Below are positions 31,258-40,800 of a stretch of DNA of 46,120 bases, piece by piece. The stretch spans positions 1 through 46,120 of the forward strand of contig JADZGD010000052.1 in NCBI GenBank assembly GCA_020854055.1, read 5' to 3'. Below the pieces are notes generated by a model that saw only the letters and a program-made list of their open reading frames with translations, made no database searches and was not told the origin of the DNA. Source of the stretch: Bryobacterales bacterium (GTDB taxonomy: Bacteria; Acidobacteriota; Terriglobia; Bryobacterales; Bryobacteraceae). The translations under genes and the position numbers were made by a program. How positions within the stretch are numbered: the stretch's first letter is position 1; the number at the start of each line of letters is the position of its first letter.

Positions 31258-32407
31258 GGCTTGCTTTCCTCACTTTCGCTTCGTCAACTTCCACTCCCAA
31301 TCCGGGACCGGCGGGCAGCCGCAATGCCCCCTCCTCCAGCCGGAACGGCTGCTTCAGAAAGGAGCCGGCCAGAAACTGCAGCCCATTGAGCGCCGCCGGA
31401 TAGTTTAAGCCGTAGGCCCCAAAAAGCACTAGCGAGGCGGCCAGAGAAACGTCAGGGTCTGTGAGGCCGCTGCCGAGAAACATCAGCTTGTGCCGCTCGA
31501 GATACTCCAACTGATGCCGGGCATCGAACAGACCGGCGGTACGCGCCGGTTTCATGGCCACCCCATCGAGGATTCCCAGTTGGTGAAATTCCTCAAGATC
31601 GGTAACGTTGACTACACCTTCGTCCAACAAAATCGGCAGCGCGCCCTGCTTCTTCAAGGCGGCGAGCCCGCGGAGGCGATTGGGCGGCACTGGCTGCTCA
31701 ATGACGTTGACACCGGCATCGCGCAATCGCGGAACGGTCTCCAGCGCCACCTGTGTTGTGTAGCCGCCATTAGCATCGGCCCACAGGAAGCACTTGGGAG
31801 CCACCCGGCGCATGGCGCTGGCAACGGCAACGTCGAACGCCGGATCGGGACTGACCTTGATGTTGAAGTGACGGTAGCCGCGCTCGGAACCCTGGGCCAT
31901 CAGTGGTTCCACCTCATCCACCTTTTTCACGTTCACCGTCCAACTGAGGGTGATGCGCTCCAGCGGCTTCCGTCCCCACAGCGCGGGCAGGCTCTTGCCG
32001 GCCAATTTGCCCGCGATGTCGTGCAGCGCCAGGTCGATGCCGGCCTTGGCGATCGGCATGCCGGTGGAAAACGAAGGCGCGATCGTCCTGTTCATCACAG
32101 CGTGAACGCCCGCAAAATCGGTGGGATTCATTCCAATGATCGCGGGCGCCAGATAATCCCGCAGCGCGCCGGCCGCGGACTCCGGCGTTTCATAGCTCCA
32201 GGATGGAATCGGTACGCTCTGCCCCCAGCCGAAGTGACCATCACTGCAAGTGATCTTGACGAAGACCGAGGGCCGTATGGGCTTGGCAAAAAACTTGAAA
32301 TAGCTGGTTACCGGGTAGCCAACCGGAAACACTTCTACCCTGCGAATCGTTGGCGCTGAAGGCGCCAGAGCCACGGCGGCAGATTGAAGCAGGTCCCGGC
32401 GAGTCAT
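31250..32407 (-). CDS. Tat-tagged mandelate racemase/muconate-lactonizing-family enzyme
   Basis: This 385-residue enzyme of the enolase superfamily has a Tat-like N-terminus (MTRRDLLQSAAVALAPSAP). The barrel carries the metal ligands in FLWADANGGYTT (Asp), NVIEQPVP (Glu) and PILLDEGV (Asp/Glu), and the base Lys in AMKPARTAGL. RHFNIKVSPD precedes the first ligand as in the MLE subgroup. The N-terminal capping domain includes GHFGWGQSVPIPSW. Members are acid-sugar dehydratases, racemases or lactonising enzymes; the exact reaction cannot be read from sequence. It starts 1 bp within the preceding gene's stop (TGATG). Exported relatives occur in this phylum. Confidence 0.9.
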   Translation of the reverse strand: MTRRDLLQSAAVALAPSAPTIRRVEVFPVGYPVTSYFKFFAKPIRPSVFVKITCSDGHFGWGQSVPIPSWSYETPESAAGALRDYLAPAIIGMNPTDFAGVHAVMNRTIAPSFSTGMPIAKAGIDLALHDIAGKLAGKSLPALWGRKPLERITLSWTVNVKKVDEVEPLMAQGSERGYRHFNIKVSPDPAFDVAVASAMRRVAPKCFLWADANGGYTTQVALETVPRLRDAGVNVIEQPVPPNRLRGLAALKKQGALPILLDEGVVNVTDLEEFHQLGILDGVAMKPARTAGLFDARHQLEYLERHKLMFLGSGLTDPDVSLAASLVLFGAYGLNYPAALNGLQFLAGSFLKQPFRLEEGALRLPAGPGLGVEVDEAKVRKASRA

Positions 32408-33606
32408 CAGACGATTTCCAACCGCTCCGGGTCAAACCGCACACGGCGGCCCTGGGCAAGCGCGGTTTCGGCCATGATTCCCGCCACAGCGTGAGAGAAT
32501 CCAGCCTGGTAGTTAGCACGCGGCGTAGCGCGGCTGCGAACACACTCCAAAAAATTCTGCATGTGCGTGTTGGTGCGCTCCGGCTCAATCACTTTCGGCG
32601 CTCCCAACCGATCCGGCATCCGGCTGCCGGCTCCGCTGATGGTGTATGTGGCTCCACCAACGGTGCCACTCATGGTGCCGCGGGTACCGTACCAGTCGAA
32701 CCGGTCGCAGTCGTTGGTAAGACACATCGCGAAACTGAACAGAAAGCCCTTGGGGTATTCGATCAGCGTGTGGAAGACATCCGCCGTGTCACGCCCGTCT
32801 TTCCATAGGTATACGCCACCGTTGGTGACCGCGTTGGCAGGGTAGGTCTCCTGCATGAACCAGTGAACCAGATCAACCAGATGGCACATCCAAAGCCCGC
32901 CGATCCCGTTTGTGGTGGTCTTAAACAGTTGCCACTGCCGGAACAGCCGCGGATCAAAGGGCCGCCTGGGCAGATCGAGCAGAAAATTGTTCCAATCGAG
33001 ATCGGTCTCCTTCACCTCGACGTAGGGACGGTCCCAGCGAGGATGTTGGAACCCGACATCCACCACAACGCGCGTTACCTTGCCGAGAACGCCCTGGTGC
33101 ATCAGCCGGGCGGCTGCGATCTGGCCGCCTTCACTCCGCCGCTGGGTCCCAACCTGGACAACCCTGTCACTGTTCTTCACCGCGAAATAAGCGGCTTTGG
33201 CCTTGGCCAGATCTACGCCGAACGGCTTTTCGCAATATACATCCACGCCAGCTTCGACGGCGGCTTTGAGCAATGTGCTGTGGCCGAAGTCCGGGGTGGC
33301 GATGATGACCGCGTCAATATCCTTCCAACCAAGCAGTTCACGGTAATCCGAAGTTTGACGGGGCTTGTTCTTGAATGTTTTCGAGACCCAATCGACAGCC
33401 TTCTCCCGATTGGGCCTCCACACATCGCAAACAGCGGTGATTTCGGCATTCAGGTCCGCCTCGGCGACCGCCTTCATATCCGCCGTGCCACGCCCACCGG
33501 CGCCGATGATACCCACCGAGATGCGGCCGTTCGCACCGCGAACACGGCCAACAGAAGCCGAAGCAGCGCCGGCGATCAGCGCGCGGCGCGTGACAGGTAA
33601 TGACAT
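32407..33606 (-). CDS. Tat-tagged Gfo/Idh/MocA-family oxidoreductase
   Basis: This 399-residue oxidoreductase is the first gene of the three-gene operon. The N-terminus MSLPVTRRALIAGAASASVG is a Tat signal. The Rossmann motif is VGIIGAGGRGTADM (about 31-44), with DIDAVIIATPDFGHS and the catalytic-lysine segment YCEKPFGVDL (about residue 126). A WMCHLVDLVHWF segment matches the substrate side. GGAGGTTCCA lies just before the ATG at 33606, so an upstream ATG at 33645 is not used. It passes coupled translation to the enolase-superfamily gene. The set suggests periplasmic oxidation and then dehydration or isomerisation of a sugar. Confidence 0.93.
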   Translation of the reverse strand: MSLPVTRRALIAGAASASVGRVRGANGRISVGIIGAGGRGTADMKAVAEADLNAEITAVCDVWRPNREKAVDWVSKTFKNKPRQTSDYRELLGWKDIDAVIIATPDFGHSTLLKAAVEAGVDVYCEKPFGVDLAKAKAAYFAVKNSDRVVQVGTQRRSEGGQIAAARLMHQGVLGKVTRVVVDVGFQHPRWDRPYVEVKETDLDWNNFLLDLPRRPFDPRLFRQWQLFKTTTNGIGGLWMCHLVDLVHWFMQETYPANAVTNGGVYLWKDGRDTADVFHTLIEYPKGFLFSFAMCLTNDCDRFDWYGTRGTMSGTVGGATYTISGAGSRMPDRLGAPKVIEPERTNTHMQNFLECVRSRATPRANYQAGFSHAVAGIMAETALAQGRRVRFDPERLEIV

Positions 33607-33713
33607 TGGAACCTCCGTAAAGCCGTATTCATTGTACTCCCGCATCCGCGCGAAGCCCGGCGGTGCTTGGAACCAGGAGTCTCCCCGGAATTTTCAGCCC
33701 TCTCAGCCGAGAG

Positions 33714-33887
33714 TCAGCTCCCGTCGGAGGCTGGCAGGCTACGCTCCTGTCGGACTGATGATGGTCTGAGAGAGGACCTGGCGGGTCCCGCCTCCAACAC
33801 TTCGTCATTTTCGCTGAGCGCCATCGCCAGGTACTCCATTTCCCAGGCATATTCCTCCCGGATGTCGCTCAGATCCAGCGCCAGCAC
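33714..33887 (-). CDS. Possible small protein (57 aa), weak support
   Basis: A GTG-initiated frame encodes 57 residues beginning with a helix-like stretch (LDLSDIREEYAWEMEYLAMA), then a loop. The amino-acid composition looks protein-like, but there is no Shine-Dalgarno site, and an in-frame TAA lies a short way upstream of the GTG. It may be a remnant of a larger gene. Confidence 0.25.
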   Translation of the reverse strand: MLALDLSDIREEYAWEMEYLAMALSENDEVLEAGPARSSLRPSSVRQERSLPASDGS

Positions 33888-33970
33888 GGTGTTGGACCGG
33901 ACGTGCCGGGCTGAGTGGCCTTATCCGATTCGTGGTTCGGATTTTGGGGAAATTCCTGCCGTTGAAATTC

Positions 33971-33999
33971 TTGATTTCAGCGCAAACCTGCGGTATGAC
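33971..33999 (+). promoter_or_regulatory. Candidate promoter for cfa
   Basis: TTGATT (33971-33976) and TATGAC (33994-33999) are spaced by 17 bp. The start would be about 13 nt before the ATG at 34019, leaving room for the GGGAGG site. Confidence 0.4.
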
Positions 34000-34018
34000 T
34001 GGGAATAGGGAGGCCGCG

Positions 34019-35206
34019 ATGCGTTCTGCATTGTACGGTTCGGACCGGCCGGTGGCTCCCGCAAATGCGGTCGAGCTCTCCTGGAGCGCAATCTTCAACG
34101 ATGGCTCCGAACATCACGTCGGGGACGCGCCCCCGGCCTTTACACTCCACGTATCCACGCCGAAAGTGCTCCAATGGCTCCTCGATACTGACGTTTACTC
34201 CGCCGGGGAGGCGTTCGTCCGCGGAAAATTCGAAGTAGAAGGCGATCTGGAAGCCGCCATCCGCTTCAAGGGATGGCAGCCATCGAGCAACTTGCAAAAG
34301 CACGTGATTGGCGCGGTGGCACACTGGACCGCAAGCGCCGCCAACTATCTGCAGACGACAGCCAGAGCCGCGCGCAACATCCACTTCCACTATGACCGCT
34401 CCAACGATTTCTACCGGCTCTTTCTCGACCCGGAGATGGTCTATTCCTGCGCCTATTTCCGTGTGCCTGATCTGTCGCTGGCCGAGGCGCAGATCGCCAA
34501 ACTGGATCACATCTGCCGAAAACTGGATTTGCAGCCGGGCGACCACTTCCTCGATATCGGCTGCGGATGGGGGGCGCTGATCAAGAGGGCAGTCGATCAC
34601 TTCGGAGCCGTGGCAACCGGTTGTACCCTCAGCCAGGCTCAGTATGATTACGCTGCAATCAGCCTGGGAAACCGGGCATCCATCGTCGAATGCGACTACC
34701 ACAGACTGGAGGGCCAGTACGACAAAATCGCCTCAGTCGGCATGTTCGAGCATGTCGGGCCCCGGCACGCGAGCGAATACTTCCGTAAGTTGGCCACACT
34801 GCTTGCGCCCGGTGGCTTGCTGCTGAATCACGCCATCGCTCGTTTTCGCGGCGTCTCCGATGATGGAGCGACTCACTTTGTCCGGCGTTACATATTCCCC
34901 GGCGGACGGCTCAGCGGCTTGGACCTGACCATTCGGGCTGCCGAAGACAACGGCTTCGAAGTGCTGGACGTCGAGAACCTCCGGCCGCACTACGCGCTCA
35001 CCTGCCGGCTCTGGAGACAGCGCCTAGAAGCGAACCATGACGCCGCACTGCGCTCGGTGGATGAGACGACCTATCGCGCCTGGCGCATCTGGCTGGCTGG
35101 ATCGGCTCTCAGTTTTGAACAGGGATTGAGTAGCGTGTACCAGATTCTGCTTACCAGGCGCGGCTCACCCCGCAAGCGGATGACTCGGGAGTACATGTAT
35201 TCATAA
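34019..35206 (+). CDS. cfa: Cyclopropane-fatty-acyl-phospholipid synthase family
   Basis: This 395-residue SAM-dependent methyltransferase adds a methylene or methyl group to unsaturated membrane lipid chains. The motif FLDIGCGWGAL (about 177-187) binds SAM, HYDRSNDFYRLFLDPEMVYS and YDKIASVGMFEHVG are the family signatures, and RRYIFPGGRLSG lies near the substrate site. The N-terminal 110 residues are the usual lipid-binding helical region. The ATG at 34019 follows GGGAGG; an ATG at 33995 has no site. The enzyme is peripheral to the inner membrane. It may help protect membranes against acid, fitting an acidobacterium. The family is firm; the exact product (cyclopropane or methyl-branched) is not certain. 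Confidence 0.93.
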   Translation: MRSALYGSDRPVAPANAVELSWSAIFNDGSEHHVGDAPPAFTLHVSTPKVLQWLLDTDVYSAGEAFVRGKFEVEGDLEAAIRFKGWQPSSNLQKHVIGAVAHWTASAANYLQTTARAARNIHFHYDRSNDFYRLFLDPEMVYSCAYFRVPDLSLAEAQIAKLDHICRKLDLQPGDHFLDIGCGWGALIKRAVDHFGAVATGCTLSQAQYDYAAISLGNRASIVECDYHRLEGQYDKIASVGMFEHVGPRHASEYFRKLATLLAPGGLLLNHAIARFRGVSDDGATHFVRRYIFPGGRLSGLDLTIRAAEDNGFEVLDVENLRPHYALTCRLWRQRLEANHDAALRSVDETTYRAWRIWLAGSALSFEQGLSSVYQILLTRRGSPRKRMTREYMYS

Positions 35207-35256
35207 GCCGCGTGGACAAGCCTCGCGGAACGTCCCGCGGTTCGGAGAGGGGCCGG

Positions 35257-36492
35257 TTAGTGTATCTCAAGCCGCGGCTGGTTCAGTGCATTTGTCCACC
35301 CAACCGCCTGTAAGTAGAGATGTGATGCGGTGCCAACCTCAATGCCGGCTGTCAGCGCGCCGTGGGCTATCTGATCAAACTCCGCTCGTTCGAAAGCGAT
35401 CGCAAGATCAAGCAGCGCGACCGGCATGGGGTTTGCATCGGCCGTTCTACGAATCGCAGCCGACACCGCCGGATCTAACGCCAACTGGGAGATCAGCTCG
35501 TCCAGCGGACGCCCGATCATCGCATCGAGTAGCGACAACAATCCCACCAGAAAGCAATTCGCCGCCGATTCCGGCTTACCGGTGGCCCCGGCCGCAAGCT
35601 CACAGAACCGGCCGCGCACAAGCGCGGCGTTAACAAGTTCGCCCGGTTTATCTTTCGCCAGTGTCGGAAGCGCCGCCATCGCTGCCCATTTCCGAATGTT
35701 GCCTTCGCCAATCGCAACCAGACCGCGAACAATCGAATCGACACGATGACGGATCGAAAAGGCTGCTGAATTGACGTAACACAACAGTTTCCGGACAAGG
35801 CTCACGTCCTGCCGGATCAGCTTTTCCAGGCGTAGAAAATCCAGTTCCGGCCGTTGCAGCTCACCGAGCAGCCGCAGGCAGGCCATTTTTGACGACGGGA
35901 TTTCATGACCCGAGAGAATTTGGGGGCGAGCGAAGAAATAGCCCTGAAACAGCTCGTACCCATCGGCCAAGGCAGCCTCGAAATCCTCTTTCGTCTCCAC
36001 CTTTTCCGCCAGCAGCCTAGGCCCCTTGCCTTGAAAGTACTTCCCCAGCCGCGTCCGCTCCCCACCCTGTAGAACTTTGAAATCCAACTTCACGTAATCC
36101 GCGTAGGGTAACAGCGGGTCGGCCTGACCGGTTGAGGTAACGTCATCAAGCGCTACCCGGTATCCGGATTGCTTCAGCATCCTGCACGCAGCCACAACCT
36201 GCTCATCCGGCTCAACAGTCTCCAGAATTTCGATGACCACTTTTCCCGCGGGAAGTAGCAGCGCTGAATCGTCCAACAGCGCGCGCCTGGGAAAGTTCAG
36301 GAATCCCAGCCTGTTCCCCAGTACGTGATCGGCCCCCATGGTCAGAAACGTGTTGGAAATCACCGTCGAAGTAGCTACATCTTCATCCGTTCCGTCGTAG
36401 GCGTTGGTCATTCCCGAACGAAACAACAACTCGTAGCCCGCGGTCCGCTGCCGGCAATCCATGATTGGCTGTCGTCCAATGAACAGTTCCAT
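35257..36492 (-). CDS. EAL-HDOD signalling protein (YuxH/CdgR type)
   Basis: This protein of about 411 residues has an N-terminal EAL-like domain (MELFIGRQPI start, ELLFR at about residue 21) and a C-terminal HDOD domain. The EAL part keeps the ExLxR motif and AEKVETKEDFE, but the DDFG loop is altered (DDVTSTG). It may therefore bind rather than cleave cyclic-di-GMP. The HDOD part has RQDVSLVRKLLCYVNSAAF and FLVGLLSLLDAMIGRPL. A start at 36492 gives the family N-terminus with GAGGT at good spacing; the ATG at 36498 is too close to that site. HDOD proteins regulate motility and development in other bacteria. It is divergent from the URO-D gene. Confidence 0.92.
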   Translation of the reverse strand: MELFIGRQPIMDCRQRTAGYELLFRSGMTNAYDGTDEDVATSTVISNTFLTMGADHVLGNRLGFLNFPRRALLDDSALLLPAGKVVIEILETVEPDEQVVAACRMLKQSGYRVALDDVTSTGQADPLLPYADYVKLDFKVLQGGERTRLGKYFQGKGPRLLAEKVETKEDFEAALADGYELFQGYFFARPQILSGHEIPSSKMACLRLLGELQRPELDFLRLEKLIRQDVSLVRKLLCYVNSAAFSIRHRVDSIVRGLVAIGEGNIRKWAAMAALPTLAKDKPGELVNAALVRGRFCELAAGATGKPESAANCFLVGLLSLLDAMIGRPLDELISQLALDPAVSAAIRRTADANPMPVALLDLAIAFERAEFDQIAHGALTAGIEVGTASHLYLQAVGWTNALNQPRLEIH

Positions 36493-36644
36493 TCGCATAC
36501 CTCATCGTCCAATCACCTGCTTTCTCCAATTCCATGAACACCCGGCCCTATTTCGGACATAATGGTACTGGAAATAATTTGCGCTGATTTCATTCATCCG
36601 GCTCGCCGAATGCTCGGCGAATTCGGATACGGGAGCGATCGTAA

Positions 36645-37709
36645 ATGCAAAACTCATTTTTTCTTGAACTCGCCAGAAGCGGCCTTCGGATGCCCGTCGC
36701 CACCGACCTCATCCTGCACGAGCAGCCCGACCCTGAAGCGGTGACCGTGGATGGCCTTCGTCTGGGGAAGGTGATGGCAGCGGCGGCGCGGCGCTATCAG
36801 ACCCCGCTGGCGCTATCTCTGATGGACCTTCGCCTGGAGAAGCGTGACCTTCTGCGCTCCATCGGGATTGACGGTGGCGATCCGGACACCTTTCACTTCG
36901 ATGAAGCCCCACCCCGGGGCCTGATTGAACAGGTAGCGAGCCAGCAATCGGCTCCTTTTGCACAGCGTAACCAGGCGCACATCGATGCCGTGCGCTATGT
37001 AGCTCAACATACAGACCTGTTCCCCGTCGGCATGGCCATAGGTCCCTTCTCGCTGGCAACCAAGCTGATGCGCGACCCGATCACCGCCATCGCCATGGCT
37101 GGGACCGGTCTGGGACCCGAAGACGATCCCGATGTTCTGTTGGCCCACCGGGCGCTGGCGCTCTCCGAGTTGGCGGTGGCCCGTTCGCTCCGGGCACAGA
37201 TCGAAGCCGGAGCCCGCGCCATTATGCTCTGCGAACCAGCCGCCAGTAAGGTGTACCTCTCGCCCAAACAGATCGAAGCTGGTTCGGACATATTCGAGCG
37301 CTTTGTCATCCAGCCGAACCTTCGCATCCGGCGCCACTTGAACGAGGCCGGTGTCGACTTGATCTTCCACAATTGCGGTGAGCTGACGAACTTCATGGTA
37401 GCGGAGTTCGCCAACCGGTTGATGCCATCCATGCTGAGCCTTGGTGGCTCGCGGCGACTCTGGCAGGACGCCACTTTGCTGCCCGGCAGCGTAGTTCTAT
37501 TTGGGAATCTGCCCACCAAGAGCTTCTATTCCGACGACGTGATGCCCGACGAAATCGTGGAAAGCCTGACGCTGGAATTAGTTGCGCGGATGCACGAAGC
37601 CGGGCACCCGCACATTCTCGCCTCAGAGTGTGACGTGCTTTACGTCCCCGAGGCCGCGCAACGGATTCGCCGCAAGGTGGATCGCATGCTCTCCTGCCGC
37701 CGTCACTAG
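36645..37709 (+). CDS. URO-D family protein (uroporphyrinogen decarboxylase/corrinoid-methyltransferase-like)
   Basis: This 354-residue protein belongs to the URO-D family, which includes haem-pathway decarboxylases and cobalamin methyltransferases of the MtaA/MtbA type. It has the barrel fold with MPVATDLILHEQPDPEAV, FPVGMAIGPFSLATKL, IMLCEPAASKVYLSPKQ and LIFHNCGELTNFMV. The segment HNCGEL contains a Cys of the zinc-type site seen in the methyltransferase branch, which supports methyl transfer more than haem synthesis. No corrinoid protein or methylamine/methanol operon is nearby. GGGAGCG is upstream of the ATG. Family assignment is good; reaction is uncertain. Confidence 0.85.
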   Translation: MQNSFFLELARSGLRMPVATDLILHEQPDPEAVTVDGLRLGKVMAAAARRYQTPLALSLMDLRLEKRDLLRSIGIDGGDPDTFHFDEAPPRGLIEQVASQQSAPFAQRNQAHIDAVRYVAQHTDLFPVGMAIGPFSLATKLMRDPITAIAMAGTGLGPEDDPDVLLAHRALALSELAVARSLRAQIEAGARAIMLCEPAASKVYLSPKQIEAGSDIFERFVIQPNLRIRRHLNEAGVDLIFHNCGELTNFMVAEFANRLMPSMLSLGGSRRLWQDATLLPGSVVLFGNLPTKSFYSDDVMPDEIVESLTLELVARMHEAGHPHILASECDVLYVPEAAQRIRRKVDRMLSCRRH

Positions 37710-37835
37710 TCCATCCGTTCTCACCCGGGTTCGCCAAATGTAAAGAATGTTAAATTTGGATGCCAAAGGAAACTTTTCGGCCGCCAACAGCACCCTTCCT
37801 TTTGTCCAACCGGTAATCTCCGGGGACGCTGACAC

Positions 37836-40800
37836 ATGGACAGGCATCGGAGTCGATCGTTTCTCACTGGCGCGCTTCTACTGGCGCTTTCCGCACTGGG
37901 ATCCGCTGCGGAGTATCACGGCACCGTCCTGGTAAAGGGACTTCCGTTCCCCGGTGCCGTTGTCACGGCGACCAGGGATAGCCAGAAACTGGTTACCACG
38001 ACGGATCCCACGGGCCTGTTTTCGTTCCCGGAGCTGGCAGACGGCGTGTGGAACATTGAGGTTACCGCCTTCGGATTCCGGAAACTGGTCCAACCGGTGG
38101 TGGTCAACGCCGAGGCCACGCCGATCGCCTGGAATCTTCAGTTCCTCCCCGAAAACCAATTACTCGCGGAGCTTGGCAGCAAGCCTCCTGCCCCCCGGGC
38201 GGCCTCGGGCGAAGGCAGCCGGCGTCAGGCAACGGCTCGCTCAAATCCCGGCTCGGGCTTTCAACGCGTGGACGTGACTCAATCCTCGGACGCATCGGAG
38301 TTCGGAAGCGAAGGCGCGCTCAAGAGCGAGGAAGCCGCGGATCTGAACCAGCAAGCCGCCAATTCGTTCCTCATTCAGGGTAGTGTCAGCAGCGCCCTCA
38401 GCCTGCCACAGCAGAACGACTGGGGCCCCGGCCTGCATGGCATGGAAGCTGGAATGCCGGGACCCGGCGGCACTCCGGGCGGCTTTGGCGGCGCCGAAGG
38501 AATGGAACCGGGCGAACCCGGCAGGGGGCGAATGGCCATGGGTGGCGGACGCGGTGGATTTGGCGGCGGCAGACATGGCGGCGGTTTCGGCCCAGGAATG
38601 ATGCGCGGCCCCCGCCGGGGCTGGCAGGGACGCTCCAACGCCCGCTCATTCGGCAACGCGCGCGGCAATTTCCGCAACCAGATCATGGGCAGCGTGTTTT
38701 TCAATTTCGGCAACTCCGCCCTGGACGCCCGCAGTTTCTCGGTGACCGGTTCGAACGTGGAAAAGCCCGCCTATTCGCATCTGCGCGCCGGAGTAATGCT
38801 GGGCGGTCCCTTCCAAATCCCGAAGCTGGTGAGCCGCGAACGGCGCATCCTGTTCTCACTGAACTTCGAATTCCAGCGCAATCGCACCGGCACGGTCTCC
38901 GATGCGGTTAATATGCCCACCCTGTTGGAGCGATCGGGCGACTTTTCGCAGTCCGCCATCGGCGGTGTGCCGGTCTCGATTTACGACCCCTCGACCGGGC
39001 AGCCCTATCCTGGCAACCAGATTCCCGCCAGCCGGATCAGTTCTACCGCCACATCGTTGCTGACTTTCTTTCCGCGGCCGAACCTGCCCTACTCCACCCG
39101 CAACTACCAGACCGCCTGGACCGGTTCGCAGAACACGCACCGTCTCAACGCCAGGATCTCCAACGTGCGCATCGGCAGCAAGGACCGGCTGAACTTTGGC
39201 ATCGGCTACCAGGGTGGCGACAACGCCGCTCCCAATCTCTTTCAGTTCATCGACACCGGCAGCAACCGCGGATTGAACGCCAATATCGGCTGGTCGCGGA
39301 ATATCACCACGCAGTTGATCAACAATGTACGTTTCAACTTCAGCCGGATGCGGCAACTCTCCACGCCCTTCTTCGCCAATACCCGGAACGTCGCCGCCGA
39401 TCTCGGAATCCTCGGTACATCCGCCAGTCCCTGGAATTGGGGTCCGCCGAACCTGAGCTTCACCAACTACGCCGCGCTCACCGATGGCAACTATTCGTTG
39501 AACCGCAACCAGACGGCGGCGATTGGTGAGAGCCTGCTCTGGATTCGCGGGCAGCATAACCTCACCGTGGGAGGAGACTACCGCCGCCAGCAGTTCGATC
39601 CCTTCGCCGACAACAACGCCCGCGGCGCCTACACTTTCAACGGAATGGCTACCAGCCTTCTGGCGAACGGCGTGACGCAATCGGGAACCGGTTATGACAT
39701 GGCGGATTTTCTGCTTGGACTGCCCTCCACCGGTTCGCTCCGCTACGGCAATCCGGACAAGTACCTGCGCGGCTCCGCCTCCAGCCTGTTTGTCAATGAC
39801 GACTGGCGGTTGAACTCGCGGCTGAGCCTCCTCCTGGGAATCCGTTGGGAGTATGCGGCGCCGGTCACTGAACTTTACGGCCGTCTGGTCAACCTCGCCA
39901 TGGGTCCCGGCTATTCTTCCACCGCCGCCATAATTCCCGGATCCCTGAATCCCGATCGGAACAACTTCTCTCCGCGGCTCGGCCTGGCCTGGCGCCCCTC
40001 GGCGAAAGACTCGCTGGTGTTGCGCGCCGGATTTGGCATTTACTACAACACTTCGGTCTATAACCTCATCGCCGCCAACATGGCTCAGCAGCCTCCGTTT
40101 GCCCAGTTACTCAATGCCTCGCGATCCATCGAAACGCCACTCACCCTAAACACCGGCTTCTTATTAGCCACCAACTCTTCCGCCGCCAGTACTTACGCTA
40201 TCGATCCTAACTACCGGACCGGTTACGCCCAAACCTGGAATTTCTCGCTCCAGCATGATCTGCCACTGTCGATGATCGGAACCGTCGGCTACCTGGGAAC
40301 GAAGGGAACACGGCTCGACCAGCAGTTCCTGCCGAATTCCGTCCCACCGGGCGCGGCCGAATCGCTACTGCCGCACGGCTTCATTTACGAAACTTCCAAC
40401 GGCGATTCCATTTATCACGCGGCCCAGTTCCAGTTGAACCGCCGTTTCCATAGCGGTGTGATGGCGCACGCCTCCTACCAGTTCTCAAAATCAATCGACG
40501 ACGCCGGCGCCGGAGGACGCGGCCAGGGCGGCACGCCGATCGCACAGAACTGGCTCGATCTGACGGCCGAACGCGCCCTGTCCAGCTTCGACGCGCGTCA
40601 TAACCTCTCGCTGATGATCCAATACAGTACCGGCATGGGCCGTCAGGGCGGAACTCTGGTCAGCGGATGGAAAGGTGCGCTGCTCAAAGACTGGACCATG
40701 AGCAGTAGCATCAACGTGCGCTCGGGCAGCCCATTCACCGCCATCATGGGCGGCAGCAGATCCCAGGTGGGCGGCACTGCCGTTGGCAACACTCTACGCG

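Larger units (their letters stand above)
33607..34018. other. Intergenic region with one possible small ORF
   Basis: This 412-bp gap between the oxidoreductase operon and cfa holds one possible small minus-strand ORF (33714-33887) and a promoter-like element for cfa. CTCTCAGCCGAGAG (about 33699-33713) is a small inverted repeat. I see no RNA gene. Confidence 0.3.

Noticed and set aside
35207..35256. CGCGG...CCGCG hairpin between cfa and the EAL-HDOD gene
   Set aside because: The stem is short and lacks a T run on either strand, so it is not called as a terminator.
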